Part shown: positions 29,101 through 37,160 of the stretch, in pieces | How the letters are laid out: every line of letters starts with the position of its first letter | How positions within the stretch are numbered: position 1 is the first letter of the stretch | NCBI RefSeq assembly: GCF_002970935.1 | Contig: NZ_CP027194.1 | Location: 1,364,001-1,428,000 of the forward strand | Length of the DNA: 64,000 bases | Origin: Lactobacillus sp. CBA3606 | GTDB lineage: Bacteria; Bacillota; Bacilli; Lactobacillales; Lactobacillaceae | Direction of reading: 5' to 3' | The notes under the pieces: generated by a model | Told to the model about the DNA's origin: nothing | What the model saw: only the letters and a program-made list of their open reading frames with translations | The model's database searches: none | Translations under genes and position numbers: made by a program

Positions 29101-29835
29101 TTAGTCATGGGCCGTTAACGGCTGTTTAGCAGGCGTCCCCGGCTTACGTGGATAGCGCTTAGGCGTCGGCCGCTTTTTAGCCACAATAATAATATGCCGC
29201 GGGTCACCTGTTTGTGGTAAAGTCAACGCTTCATCACGCACTAATTGACCACCTAATTGTTGAATCGCATAAGCACCTTCAGCTGTTTCAGTCCGAGCAT
29301 TAGCGGCCTTTAGCGCCACCATCTGACCACCGACTTTTACAAGTGGCAAACACAATTCGCTTAACACCGATAAGCGGGCCACCGCTCGGGCTGTGACTAA
29401 ATCATATTGCTCGCGATGACCGGATTTTTTGCCCGCAAAGGTTTCAGCCCGATCATGAAAAGCTTGCACATCACTTAATCCCAAAGCGCTAATGAGTGCT
29501 TGCAAAAAATTAATCCGTTTATTTAACGAATCCACAATCGTCACTTGTAACTGGGGGAACACGATTTTTAATGGTAGCGACGGAAAGCCAGCTCCCGCAC
29601 CAACATCACAGATGGTTAACGGTTGTTCGCGCAACGCTGCCACATAAAAAGCGGGCGTAATTGAATCATAAAAATGCTTCAAATACACTTCGGGCTGAGC
29701 TGTGATCGTCGTTAAATTGAATTGGCGATTGGTTTCAATCAGCAACTTAAAGTACGTTGCGAATTGAGCCATTTGCTGATCACTTAGTCTAATATCGTGA
29801 CTCGCCAAAGCTTGTTTAAATTCTTCTGGATTCAT
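29101..29835 (-). CDS. rsmG: 16S rRNA (guanine527-N7)-methyltransferase RsmG (GidB)
   Basis: Methylates G527 of 16S rRNA, using SAM. The 244-residue product carries the GidB sequence [32 protein letters not shown] (SAM motif), [14 protein letters not shown] and [26 protein letters not shown]. The C-terminus is basic and Pro-rich ([11 protein letters not shown]). First gene of the segregation operon; RBS AAGGAGC. A repeat of parS half-sites lies just upstream. Confidence 0.95.
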   Translation of the reverse strand: MNPEEFKQALASHDIRLSDQQMAQFATYFKLLIETNRQFNLTTITAQPEVYLKHFYDSITPAFYVAALREQPLTICDVGAGAGFPSLPLKIVFPQLQVTIVDSLNKRINFLQALISALGLSDVQAFHDRAETFAGKKSGHREQYDLVTARAVARLSVLSELCLPLVKVGGQMVALKAANARTETAEGAYAIQQLGGQLVRDEALTLPQTGDPRHIIIVAKKRPTPKRYPRKPGTPAKQPLTAHD

Positions 29836-29875
29836 GAAAAAGCTCCTTAATTAAGGTCGCATTTGCCTTACAGTT

Positions 29876-29898
29876 GTGAAACAACTTGAATGTTTCAC
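29876..29898. promoter_or_regulatory. Inverted repeat of two parS half-sites in swapped order
   Basis: GTGAAACA (29876-29883) and TGTTTCAC (29891-29898) are the two halves of parS (TGTTTCAC-GTGAAACA) in reversed order with a 7-base spacer, 41 bases upstream of the rsmG start. The second half extends to TGTTTCACGT. Confidence 0.4.
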
Positions 29899-30051
29899 GT
29901 CACCTCATAACTTTAACTTAAAATCAAGGCAAAATCAATGCTCGAGCTTGGATTATTACCCCGTGTAACCCTTGAAAAATCACGATTTCGCTTCATTTAG
30001 CCAGAACCGATTTTTTTGCATCTATCCCACTGGATTTTAGCAGATTTTTAG

Positions 30052-30094
30052 AAAAATAGACGGCCTTTCAGCTAGTTGCTGAAAAGTCGCCTAT
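30052..30094 (-). terminator. Terminator of the nucleoside transporter gene
   Basis: The arms 30056-30072 and 30078-30094 pair through CTTTCAGC/GCTGAAAA and ATAG/CTAT, with G-U pairs; a T-run follows on the minus strand. Confidence 0.65.
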
Positions 30095-30116
30095 CGTTTA
30101 TTTTATATTTAGTTGC

Positions 30117-31400
30117 TTACCAAACGAATAACCCAACTACGCCGGCGGATAAGAGGGAAACTAAAATCCCAGATAAAAGTAAATAGCCCACGTTACGTGA
30201 AATCAAGTCATTCTTTTCACGACTCACAATCCCCTTGAATGCCCCAATAATCATCCCAACAGTTGAGAAGTTGGCAAATGATGTCAAGAAGACCGTCAAA
30301 ACTGCTCTAAAATGGGGGGCAAAATCGTTAACTTTACCCGTAACTTCACCCATGACCACGAATTCATTCGTGACCAACTTGGTCCCCATGTAAGAGGCCA
30401 TTTGGAAGGCATCGTGAGCATTGAAACCCAGTAACCAAGCAAATGGGAACATGATTACCCCAAAGATATTTTCAAGTGAAAGGTTCGTGTTGATTAAGCC
30501 TAACAACTTATCAATTAACTTCGCTAACGCCACAAAGGCAATAACGTTGGCCGCGATAATCAAGATTAACTTACCAGCGCCAAGAATGGAGTCACCTAAG
30601 AAAGAGAAGAATGGTTCGCGCACTGGCTTAGCTGCTTGAACTTGTTCATCTGCCAAGGTTTCAGAGCCACTAGTTTCAGTTGTTGCCGTCGTTTCTTCAA
30701 CGGCAGCACTACTGCCAACTTTGGCAATGGTATCTTCTTCTGGTTTAACATCGACCGGATTTAAGATGGCCGTAATAATGGCCGCATTTAAGACATTCAT
30801 TGGCACCGCCGTCAAAATAAATTGACCAGGCATCATCTTAATATACGCGCCCAGAATGGAGGCCGTCACACAACTCATCGACATCATCGCAATGGTCAAG
30901 TTTCGTTGAGCTTTCATCTGTTTCAATTGTAATTGCGAAACAGCAAGCGCTTCGGTATTACCTAAAAACATCATTTCAACAACGAAAAATGATTCGAATT
31001 TTGGTTGACCGGTAATATAAGCCAAACCACGACCGACCCATTTAATAATCCATGGTAAAACGCCGATATATGTCAAAATATCAAATAATGGCACAATTAA
31101 TAAAATTGGTAACAATGAACTGGTAACGAAATCCATTTGTTTGACATTGACCCAACTAGCCAACGCAAATGCAATCCCATCGTATGAAACATCAACCAGC
31201 CAAGTAAAGCCATCAGCTGCTGCTTTAACCGCGTCAACCCCGACTTGTGAACCGGTTAAGAACCATGCTAACAATAATTCCAAAACCAACATAACACCGA
31301 TTGAACGCCAATGAATCGCGTGTTTTTGCTTGGAGAATACGTAGGCAATTGCAATGAAGACCACAATCCCAATAATATTAACCACCAAGTTAAATACCAT
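30117..31400 (-). CDS. Concentrative nucleoside transporter (NupC/CNT family)
   Basis: The 427-residue membrane protein shows the CNT layout with the N-terminal segment, LLPILLIVPLFDILTYIGVLPWIIKWVGRGLA, the conserved FVVEMMFLGNTEALAVSQLQLKQMK, and the C-terminal NEFVVMGEV region that contacts nucleoside in the family. It imports nucleosides with H+ or Na+. An internal low-complexity stretch rich in Thr, Glu and Ala lies at about residues 220-255. Its 5' region holds a small-transcript/terminator unit, described separately. Specific substrate (uridine, inosine, etc.) cannot be told. Confidence 0.9.
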   Translation of the reverse strand: MVFNLVVNIIGIVVFIAIAYVFSKQKHAIHWRSIGVMLVLELLLAWFLTGSQVGVDAVKAAADGFTWLVDVSYDGIAFALASWVNVKQMDFVTSSLLPILLIVPLFDILTYIGVLPWIIKWVGRGLAYITGQPKFESFFVVEMMFLGNTEALAVSQLQLKQMKAQRNLTIAMMSMSCVTASILGAYIKMMPGQFILTAVPMNVLNAAIITAILNPVDVKPEEDTIAKVGSSAAVEETTATTETSGSETLADEQVQAAKPVREPFFSFLGDSILGAGKLILIIAANVIAFVALAKLIDKLLGLINTNLSLENIFGVIMFPFAWLLGFNAHDAFQMASYMGTKLVTNEFVVMGEVTGKVNDFAPHFRAVLTVFLTSFANFSTVGMIIGAFKGIVSREKNDLISRNVGYLLLSGILVSLLSAGVVGLFVW

Positions 31401-31545
31401 GTGAATATTCCTTCTTCCCTATAGATGTTGTCAAACCAATAAAAAACAATTAAGAAAAAACTACCTTTATTAATTTACCATTTCCGCTAACGTTATGGTA
31501 GCTAAATTTTAAGGAATCATTAAGGAATTGTGTGCTGACGCCACT
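31401..31545 (-). promoter_or_regulatory. Leader of the nucleoside transporter gene
   Basis: 145 bases between an upstream minus-strand terminator (31546-31580) and the ATG. TTGACA is read on the minus strand close to the start (31432-31437) but without a usable -10 box. The RBS is GGGAAGAAGGA. No known riboswitch pattern was found. Confidence 0.4.
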
Positions 31546-31641
31546 AAAAAAGCGACTTAACTTAAGAATCATTAAGTCGCCAATTAAAACCCAATCATCA
31601 ACTGAACTGATGACGAGCCCCTGCCAAGGACTTTTATTATA
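31546..31641 (-). ncRNA. Short minus-strand transcript or attenuator upstream of the nucleoside transporter
   Basis: A TATAAT -10 box on the minus strand (31641-31636) is followed by about 85 bases with a hairpin (TCATCA/TGATGA near 31605) and then a strong terminator: GCGACTTAA pairs with TTAAGTCGC (31552-31580) and a T-run follows. The -35 is weak. Either an sRNA of about 85 nt or a leader attenuating the nucleoside transporter, whose gene starts 146 bases further on. Confidence 0.5.
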
Positions 31642-31671
31642 CCGCGTTTTATCAGACACCGAACCAATTAG

Positions 31672-31700
31672 TTGACCCACCGCTTAGATGAGCGTAAGCT
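31672..31700 (+). promoter_or_regulatory. Possible promoter of the 19-codon small ORF
   Basis: TTGACC (31672-31677), 17-bp spacing, TAAGCT (31695-31700). The -10 is poor. Confidence 0.35.
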
Positions 31701-31732
31701 ACAAACAATTAAACGAAAGGGGGTGATGCTTT

Positions 31733-31792
31733 TTGAGTACCAATCGTAAGCTTAAAGCATCAGTCTCTGCTCTACTTGGAGCACTGAACTGA
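31733..31792 (+). CDS. Small ORF, 19-residue basic/hydrophobic peptide
   Basis: TTG start about 8 bases after the very strong RBS AAAGGGGGTGA (31717-31727); the stop is TGA at 31790. The peptide has a basic N-terminal half (MSTNRKLKAS) and a hydrophobic C-terminal half (VSALLGALN). The RBS-proximal TGATGCTTT is complementary to AAAGCATCA inside the ORF, so translation may be controlled by that hairpin. A perfect intrinsic terminator follows 8 bases later, so this is a complete one-gene unit of about 140 nt. No family is recognised. It could be a signalling or regulatory peptide, a type I toxin-like peptide, or a dual-function RNA. Confidence 0.55.
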   Translation: MSTNRKLKASVSALLGALN

Positions 31793-31799
31793 TTGCTTT

Positions 31800-31841
31800 A
31801 AAGGTATCTAAGACTACGGTCTTGGATGCCTTTATTTTTTT
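31800..31841 (+). terminator. Terminator of the small-ORF unit
   Basis: AAAGGTATCTAAGAC (31800-31814) pairs with GTCTTGGATGCCTTT (31819-31833) with two G-U pairs, then a T-run at 31835-31841. Confidence 0.88.
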
Positions 31842-31916
31842 GCGTCACGGTTCTCCTAGCACCCCTTAAGACTTTACGGGTGGTCACTAAAACCAAGCGG
31901 CGCACTTAATCATTAA

Positions 31917-32819
31917 CTAGCGCGATCGCCACAACATTTCGTTTGGATATTCAGTCGTCAAAAATTGTTTGATTGCTCGAATCATCATTGCGGTCGACGG
32001 CGCTGTGGCCTGCGTTTTATTGGCAACCAATGCAATCTCTCGATTATAGGGTTCCGCAAACGGATACGTATTGACATCCCCTGTTAATTTTTTCAACGCT
32101 AACTTCGGCAAAATCCCCATTCCCAAACCAGATTCCACCATCGAAATGATGGATTGGTCATCAATCGAAAACCGCAAAAAATTATTCGTTACATGATAAT
32201 GATCCAAAGCCAGCTTCGTATCACGGTCATAATCACTCTGCTGCAAAATGAAATTTTGATCCATGACATCCGCTTTCGTCATATACTGACCGTTAGCGGG
32301 GACAAAACCGGCGGGGGTCACACAATAGATTGGATCATTAATCAAAGCATGCGCTAATAAATTATCATTAACGGGGAGCGACGTGAATCCCACATCAATC
32401 GTCCCAATTTTCGCCCACTTAGTAATCTCATTGAAATTCCCTTGAACGACTGAAATTTCAATATCGGGATATTCATGGTTAAAGCGCCGAATAATGCGAG
32501 GCAACCAATTGATGCAAACACTACTGAAGCCGCCAATTCGCACGGAACCAGAATGTAATCCTTGGATATTATCGGCTACTTGACGCAGATTACTTTCAGT
32601 ATTCAAGATTTCCTGGACGTAAGGCAGGACTTGCTGCCCATCACTGGTAAGTTCAACCCCCGAACGGTTACGAATAAATAACGGAAAGCCAAGTGCCTTT
32701 TCCAGTTGGTTCACAGAATGACTGACCGCACTGGGCGTCACATTCAAGGTTGCAGCCGCTTGATAGAAGGTTTTCTGCGCCACAACAGTTGCAAAAACTT
32801 CATACGCAAAATTTGCCAT
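31917..32819 (-). CDS. LysR-family transcriptional regulator
   Basis: 300 residues. N-terminal winged HTH FAYEVFATVVAQKTFYQAAATLNVTPSAVSHSVNQLEKALGFPLFIRN, linker helix, then a periplasmic-binding-protein-like effector domain (SVRIGGFSSVCINWLPRIIRRF). Divergent from the aminotransferase gene with 139 bases between, the classical LysR arrangement, so it probably controls that gene and itself through the inverted repeat at 32848-32867. The effector is unknown. Confidence 0.9.
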   Translation of the reverse strand: MANFAYEVFATVVAQKTFYQAAATLNVTPSAVSHSVNQLEKALGFPLFIRNRSGVELTSDGQQVLPYVQEILNTESNLRQVADNIQGLHSGSVRIGGFSSVCINWLPRIIRRFNHEYPDIEISVVQGNFNEITKWAKIGTIDVGFTSLPVNDNLLAHALINDPIYCVTPAGFVPANGQYMTKADVMDQNFILQQSDYDRDTKLALDHYHVTNNFLRFSIDDQSIISMVESGLGMGILPKLALKKLTGDVNTYPFAEPYNREIALVANKTQATAPSTAMMIRAIKQFLTTEYPNEMLWRSR

Positions 32820-32847
32820 ACTGATGATTTACTCCTTAGATGAATTG

Positions 32848-32867
32848 TTTTCATTTATAATTGAAAA
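32848..32867. promoter_or_regulatory. LysR-type inverted repeat overlapping a -10 box in the divergent promoter region
   Basis: TTTTCA (32848-32853) and TGAAAA (32862-32867) flank TATAAT (32856-32861); this fits the T-N11-A style of LysR sites. Confidence 0.45.
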
Positions 32868-32958
32868 AGTTGAACTTTACTAAACTGCTCCCCCATTTTA
32901 TCATATTAATAATCAAACCAGTCAATGACACTTAAAAAAATCAAGTGGGGGCCACATC

Positions 32959-34194
32959 ATGAAAAAACTATTTGCGAATCGCGTCTTAACTAATGACACA
33001 ACTGATCTTGATAATATTTTCAAAAATAGCGCCAATCCGGAAAACATTTCCTTTGCTGGCGGGTTTCCCGATGTCCGCTTATTTCCCGAACAGGCTTTGC
33101 AACAAGCCTATCATGACGCAATTAACCAACAGGGACCGGCCATTTTTCAATATCAATCCACCCAAGGCCCGCTGGCGCTGCGGCAAAAATTAGCGACACG
33201 CATGGTCCAACAGGCCGGCGTGACAACCACTGCAGCAAATATCTTGCTTACCCAAGGCGGGCAGCAAGCCATCGACTTGGTCGCTAAATTACTCTTAAAT
33301 CATGGCGATGCCATGGTCGTTGAGGGCCCGACTTACATGGGCGCCTTAGCTGCATTTGATACCTACGAACCCACCTATTATGAAGTGCCAGTCGATCAAG
33401 ATGGCATGAACTTACGCCGGTTACAGCAGACGCTTAAAGCGCATCCCGAAATCAAACTCATCTATACAATTCCTGATTTTCATAATCCAACTGGGACAAC
33501 GCTCACTGCAAAACGGCGACAGGCAATGGTGGCCTTAGCTAATCAATACAATGTCATCATTTTAGAGGACAGCCCTTATCGCGACCTGCGTTACAGCGGA
33601 CAAACCATTCCCGCAATTAAGCACTATGATACTGAAGGTCGGGTAATCTTCATTTCCAGCTTTTCTAAAATTCTATCACCCGCTTTACGAACCGGCTGGT
33701 TAGTTGCTGACGACACCCTGATGACCCAATTAGTTGGGTTAAAATCAGCCGTCGATGTTCAATCACCGAATGTGACTTTAGCAGCAATTAATGCTTATTT
33801 GGATCAAAATGACTTAGATGCTCACATCGCAACCCTTAACCAAGCCTATCAAGTTAAGCGCGATGCCATGTTGCAAGCCTTAGATCGTTATTTTCCTAAA
33901 AATGTGACTTATACACGTCCAGCTGGTGGGTTCTTCATCTGGGTCACGTTACCTGCAACCATCGATGCGCAGCAATTGTTAACCGACGTTGTTTTACCAC
34001 AAGCGCATGTCGCCTACGTCCCTTCGGCTTGTCAATTCGCTAGTCGCACCGTTAAAAACGGTCTCCGACTAAACTTCACCAGTCTCGATCCAACGACAAT
34101 TACAGCCGGCATTCGGCGCTTAGGTCAGTTACTCCAACCCGCGCCCGTCACAACCACCACTAAGCCACGGCTAAAAACCAGTTTTCAATTTTGA
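32959..34194 (+). CDS. PLP-dependent aminotransferase class I/II (2-aminoadipate/aromatic type)
   Basis: The 411-residue fold-type I aminotransferase has the MocR-like catalytic domain without the HTH. NISFAGGFPDVRLFP is the N-terminal substrate segment, YQSTQGPLALRQKLA and LTQGGQQAIDLVAKLLLNHGD bind the cofactor phosphate, FHNPTGTTL holds the conserved Asn, and ISSFSKILSPALRTGW contains the PLP Lys. It probably transaminates aromatic, branched or 2-aminoadipate-type amino acids to 2-oxo acids; the substrate is not decided by sequence. It is divergent from a LysR gene and lies upstream of the T-box amino-acid transporter. Confidence 0.88.
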   Translation: MKKLFANRVLTNDTTDLDNIFKNSANPENISFAGGFPDVRLFPEQALQQAYHDAINQQGPAIFQYQSTQGPLALRQKLATRMVQQAGVTTTAANILLTQGGQQAIDLVAKLLLNHGDAMVVEGPTYMGALAAFDTYEPTYYEVPVDQDGMNLRRLQQTLKAHPEIKLIYTIPDFHNPTGTTLTAKRRQAMVALANQYNVIILEDSPYRDLRYSGQTIPAIKHYDTEGRVIFISSFSKILSPALRTGWLVADDTLMTQLVGLKSAVDVQSPNVTLAAINAYLDQNDLDAHIATLNQAYQVKRDAMLQALDRYFPKNVTYTRPAGGFFIWVTLPATIDAQQLLTDVVLPQAHVAYVPSACQFASRTVKNGLRLNFTSLDPTTITAGIRRLGQLLQPAPVTTTTKPRLKTSFQF

Positions 34195-34212
34195 TAATAG
34201 CAACTAGTTCGT

Positions 34213-34242
34213 TTGATTATGAGAAAACGATTTGACTATCAT
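34213..34242 (+). promoter_or_regulatory. Promoter of the T-box leader, with a degenerate cre-like site
   Basis: TTGATT (34213-34218), 18-bp spacing, TATCAT (34237-34242). AGAAAACGATTTGA at 34222-34235 matches cre in 12 of 14 positions. Confidence 0.5.
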
Positions 34243-34247
34243 TAGAG

Positions 34248-34528
34248 AACGCGGTAAACTTACGCTAAATAATCAACATTTTGATGAGATGAGTACGTTA
34301 TTTGATTCAGTCCAGCGAGCTGTGGTGCGATGAAAAGCAGCCTGAATCCTAACCGAAGATGGTCTCTAAATGGTGTCGGTAAGCGTTAGTGAACCGATGA
34401 CGGGGTCGTACTCGTTAACGTACGCGAGTTAAGCTTAACTCACAGAGTTGGACCGAGTGATCGGTTCAAGCACAAAGGTGGCACCACGATCAACAATCGT
34501 CCTTTTATTAGGAAGATTGTTTTTTTTC
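34248..34528 (+). ncRNA. T-box riboswitch leader of the amino-acid ABC transporter operon
   Basis: The leader ends in the T-box AAGGTGGCACCACG (34475-34488), followed by a terminator stem ACAATCGTCCT (34493-34503)/AGGAAGATTGT (34510-34520) and eight T. The alternative antiterminator pairs AAAGG (34474-34478) with CCTTT (34501-34505). Stem I has the AGTA (34292-34295) and GAA (34355-34357) elements and an apical AGCGAGC...GGTGCGA...GCAGC hairpin. The UGGC of the T-box calls for a tRNA with discriminator G73 (Asp, Asn, Glu, Gln, Ser or Trp in bacteria). I cannot fix the specifier codon; GAT (Asp) just after GAA and TCT (Ser) are candidates. Confidence 0.88.
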
Positions 34529-34559
34529 GGCAAAAAATCAATGAAGGAGCTAAAATATA

Positions 34560-35369
34560 ATGAAAAAATGGATCAAACAATTAGGACTAGCTATTTTAGG
34601 CCTCACCCTCGCAATTACCCTTACCGCTTGTAGCCAAAAGACACATTCAACGACTACCCGCGCAACCACTAACTTGCATTTGCAACAAGCTGGTACTTTG
34701 ACCATCGGACTAGAAGGAACATTTCAACCTTACAGTTATCGCAAGAACGGCCAATTAACCGGCTTTGAAGTTGACCTAGGTCGCGCCATTGCCAAAAAAA
34801 TGGGCTTAAAGGCTAAGTTTGTGCCAACTAAATTTGATGCGTTAATTGCTGGTTTAGCAGTCAACAAATACGATGTCGTCATTAATGATATTGCCGAAAC
34901 ACCACAACGTCAGCAAAAATATTTATTTTCAACGCCTTACATTTATTCAAAATCGCAATTGGCCGTTAAAAAGAACGCCACGATTACGCAACTGACCGCG
35001 ATTAAAGGGCAAAAGGTGGCCCAGACAACCACCAGTAATAATGCCGCCGATGCTAAGCGTTTGGGCGCAACCGTCGTCCCCACTGACGGCTTTGAACAAT
35101 CAATTGCACTCGTGACCCAAGGACGGGTCAGTGGGACCATTAATTCACGCGAAGCTTTCTACGCTTACTTCAAACAAAATCCGACCGCTCATTTAAAGCT
35201 AATCGCTACGGGTAATGCAATTAAAACGCAAAAAATCGGCGCTATTGTCACTAAAAAGCACGCCAAGTTACAACAACGCTTATCAACTGCCATCCGGGCA
35301 TTACGCCAAGATGGCACGCTCACGAAACTCTCAAAGCGCTACTTTGGTGGTGACGTGACCAAGCCTTAG
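34560..35369 (+). CDS. Amino-acid ABC transporter substrate-binding lipoprotein (copy 1)
   Basis: The 269-residue SBP_bac_3 family lipoprotein has a signal peptide with lipobox LTAC (Cys at about residue 21), then LTIGLEGTFQPYSYRKNGQLTGFEVDLGRAIAKKMG, the opening of polar amino-acid binding proteins, and KYDVVINDIAETPQRQQKYLFSTPY. It binds a polar amino acid outside the membrane and delivers it to the permease encoded downstream. Directly under T-box control. It is about 75 percent alike to the next gene by eye, so the pair arose by duplication. Confidence 0.92.
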   Translation: MKKWIKQLGLAILGLTLAITLTACSQKTHSTTTRATTNLHLQQAGTLTIGLEGTFQPYSYRKNGQLTGFEVDLGRAIAKKMGLKAKFVPTKFDALIAGLAVNKYDVVINDIAETPQRQQKYLFSTPYIYSKSQLAVKKNATITQLTAIKGQKVAQTTTSNNAADAKRLGATVVPTDGFEQSIALVTQGRVSGTINSREAFYAYFKQNPTAHLKLIATGNAIKTQKIGAIVTKKHAKLQQRLSTAIRALRQDGTLTKLSKRYFGGDVTKP

Positions 35370-35472
35370 CCCGAGCGAGACGCCCGTTAATTTTTCTAGC
35401 CTCACTTATTCCCAGTGAATTTTAGGTATCATGATTGAAACTGGTTCGCTATAATAATAGAGTGCTTATTTT

Positions 35473-35501
35473 TTGTCAGTTAACTTAGTTTCAATTATGA
35501 T
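35473..35501 (+). promoter_or_regulatory. Internal promoter before the second binding-protein gene
   Basis: TTGTCA (35473-35478), 17-bp spacing, TATGAT (35496-35501). It can express copy 2, permease and ATPase independently of the T-box. Confidence 0.65.
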
Positions 35502-35542
35502 ATGACTAGTGTCTAAAAAATTTAGGGAGTGTTGAGTAAATT

Positions 35543-36352
35543 ATGAAAAGTGTTATTAAACGACTAAGTCTAGCCGTTTTCGGGGTAGCCTTGGCAGTGG
35601 TCTTAACTGCTTGTGGTAATAGTTCCAGTCAATCCAGCAGTGCCAGTTCTGACCTTGGATTACAGACGCCGGGGACGTTGACCGTGGGTCTAGAAGGAAC
35701 TTTCAAACCATATAGTTATCGCAAAGACGGTAAGTTGACCGGGTTTGAAGTCGATTTAGCTCGCGCCGTTGCTAAAAAGATGGGCGTTAAAGTCAAATTT
35801 GTGCCAACCAAGTTTGACTCGTTGATTGCTGGCTTGGATGTCAACAAATACGATATCGTCATTAATAATATTTCTCAAAATAAGCAACGGGAAAAGAAAT
35901 ATCTCTTTTCGACCCCTTATATCTATTCAAAGTCACAATTAGCGGTTAAGAAGTCGAACAAAGCCATTAAAAAGATTACTGATATCAAGGGTCAAAAAGT
36001 GGCTGAAACGACAACTAGTAACAATGCTACCGATGCCAAACGCTTAGGCGCTACGATTACACCAACTGATGGCTTCCAACAGTCCATTGATCTCGTTGAA
36101 CAAGGTCGCGCCGCCGGAACGATTAACTCCGGTGAATCGTTCTACGCTTACTTGAAACAACAACCTAACGCTAATATTCGTTTAATTAGTGCTGGTGACG
36201 AGATTGCCACGCAAAAAATTGGCGCCATTGTCACTAAGAAACACGCTAAATTACAGAAAAAAGTTTCTAAAGCGATTCGTGACTTACGTCAAGATGGCAC
36301 TTTAACGAAGCTTTCCAAACAATATTTTGGCGCTGACGTCACTAACAACTAA
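35543..36352 (+). CDS. Amino-acid ABC transporter substrate-binding lipoprotein (copy 2)
   Basis: 269 residues, paralogue of the preceding gene. Lipobox LTAC near residue 24, Ser-rich tether, then the SBP_bac_3 domain from LTVGLEGTFKPYSYRKDGKLTGFEVDLARAVAKKMGVKVKFVP. The ligand-contact regions (EGTF.PYSYR, FDSLIAGL, TTSNNA) are the same in both copies, so similar ligands are expected. A promoter lies in the 170-base gap before it. Ligand likely an acidic or amide amino acid, inferred from family and the G73 requirement of the T-box. Confidence 0.92.
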   Translation: MKSVIKRLSLAVFGVALAVVLTACGNSSSQSSSASSDLGLQTPGTLTVGLEGTFKPYSYRKDGKLTGFEVDLARAVAKKMGVKVKFVPTKFDSLIAGLDVNKYDIVINNISQNKQREKKYLFSTPYIYSKSQLAVKKSNKAIKKITDIKGQKVAETTTSNNATDAKRLGATITPTDGFQQSIDLVEQGRAAGTINSGESFYAYLKQQPNANIRLISAGDEIATQKIGAIVTKKHAKLQKKVSKAIRDLRQDGTLTKLSKQYFGADVTNN

Positions 36353-36440
36353 CCGTTAGACCACTTTAAGCGCAATTACACCAAGCGTCGAGCCTGACTC
36401 TCGGCGCATACATACATTTTATTTTCACAGGAGGTCCCGC

Positions 36441-37148
36441 ATGGAATCCATTTGGCATATTATTGTTACTTCAACGCCCCAAATCGCCTTGGCTGGCTTA
36501 AAATATACGATTCCGATTGCCCTAATTTCATTTATCTTGGGCCTAATCTTAGCCGTATTGACCGCATTAACTAAGCTATCACCTCGCCATGGTTGGTTTT
36601 CAATTCTGAAAGCCATTGCTTACTTTTATGTTTGGCTCTTTCGGAGCACCCCGTTATTAGTGCAATTATTCATTGTTTACTTTGGCCTGCCCTACTTGAA
36701 GATCAAAGGTCTCTTCCCGAATGGGATTCAACTTGATCCGTGGACGGCTGGTATTACAACTTTCTCACTCAATACCGGTGCCTATTGCGCCGAAACTATT
36801 CGGGCGTCAATCTTGTCTATCTCACAGGGCCAATGGGAAGCCGCTTATTCTATCGGAATGACTAAGCCACAAGTCTTGCGTCGGATTATTTTGCCACAAG
36901 CAGCTCGCGTCTCGTTGCCACCACTAGCCAATAGTTTTATTGGCCTCGTCAAAGATACTTCCTTGGCCGCCTCAATTACCATTATTGAAATGTTTGAAGT
37001 GAGTCAACAGATTGCTGCTGAAAACTACCAGCCATTGGTCATGTATGCGTTAGTTGCCGCCCTTTATGCCGTCTTGTGTTCAATTCTTAGTTACTTACAA
37101 GGCTATCTTGAAAGACGGACCTCACGTTACATTAGTCCCATTAATTAG
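36441..37148 (+). CDS. Amino-acid ABC transporter permease
   Basis: The 235-residue HisM/GlnP-type permease has about five membrane segments. The N-terminal TPQIALAGLKYTIPIALISFILGLILAVLTAL, the YVWLFRSTPLLVQLFIVYFGLPYL segment and the cytoplasmic EAA loop EAAYSIGMTKPQVLRRIILPQAARVSLPPLANSF are diagnostic. One permease gene only, so it must form a homodimer. Starts 88 bases after copy 2 of the binding protein; RBS AGGAGG. Confidence 0.92.
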   Translation: MESIWHIIVTSTPQIALAGLKYTIPIALISFILGLILAVLTALTKLSPRHGWFSILKAIAYFYVWLFRSTPLLVQLFIVYFGLPYLKIKGLFPNGIQLDPWTAGITTFSLNTGAYCAETIRASILSISQGQWEAAYSIGMTKPQVLRRIILPQAARVSLPPLANSFIGLVKDTSLAASITIIEMFEVSQQIAAENYQPLVMYALVAALYAVLCSILSYLQGYLERRTSRYISPIN

Positions 37149-37160
37149 GAGGGATCACCT

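Noticed and set aside
31450-31680. 76-codon ORF on the minus strand upstream of the nucleoside transporter
   Set aside because: It covers a promoter and an intrinsic terminator; no RBS; better explained as a small RNA or leader.
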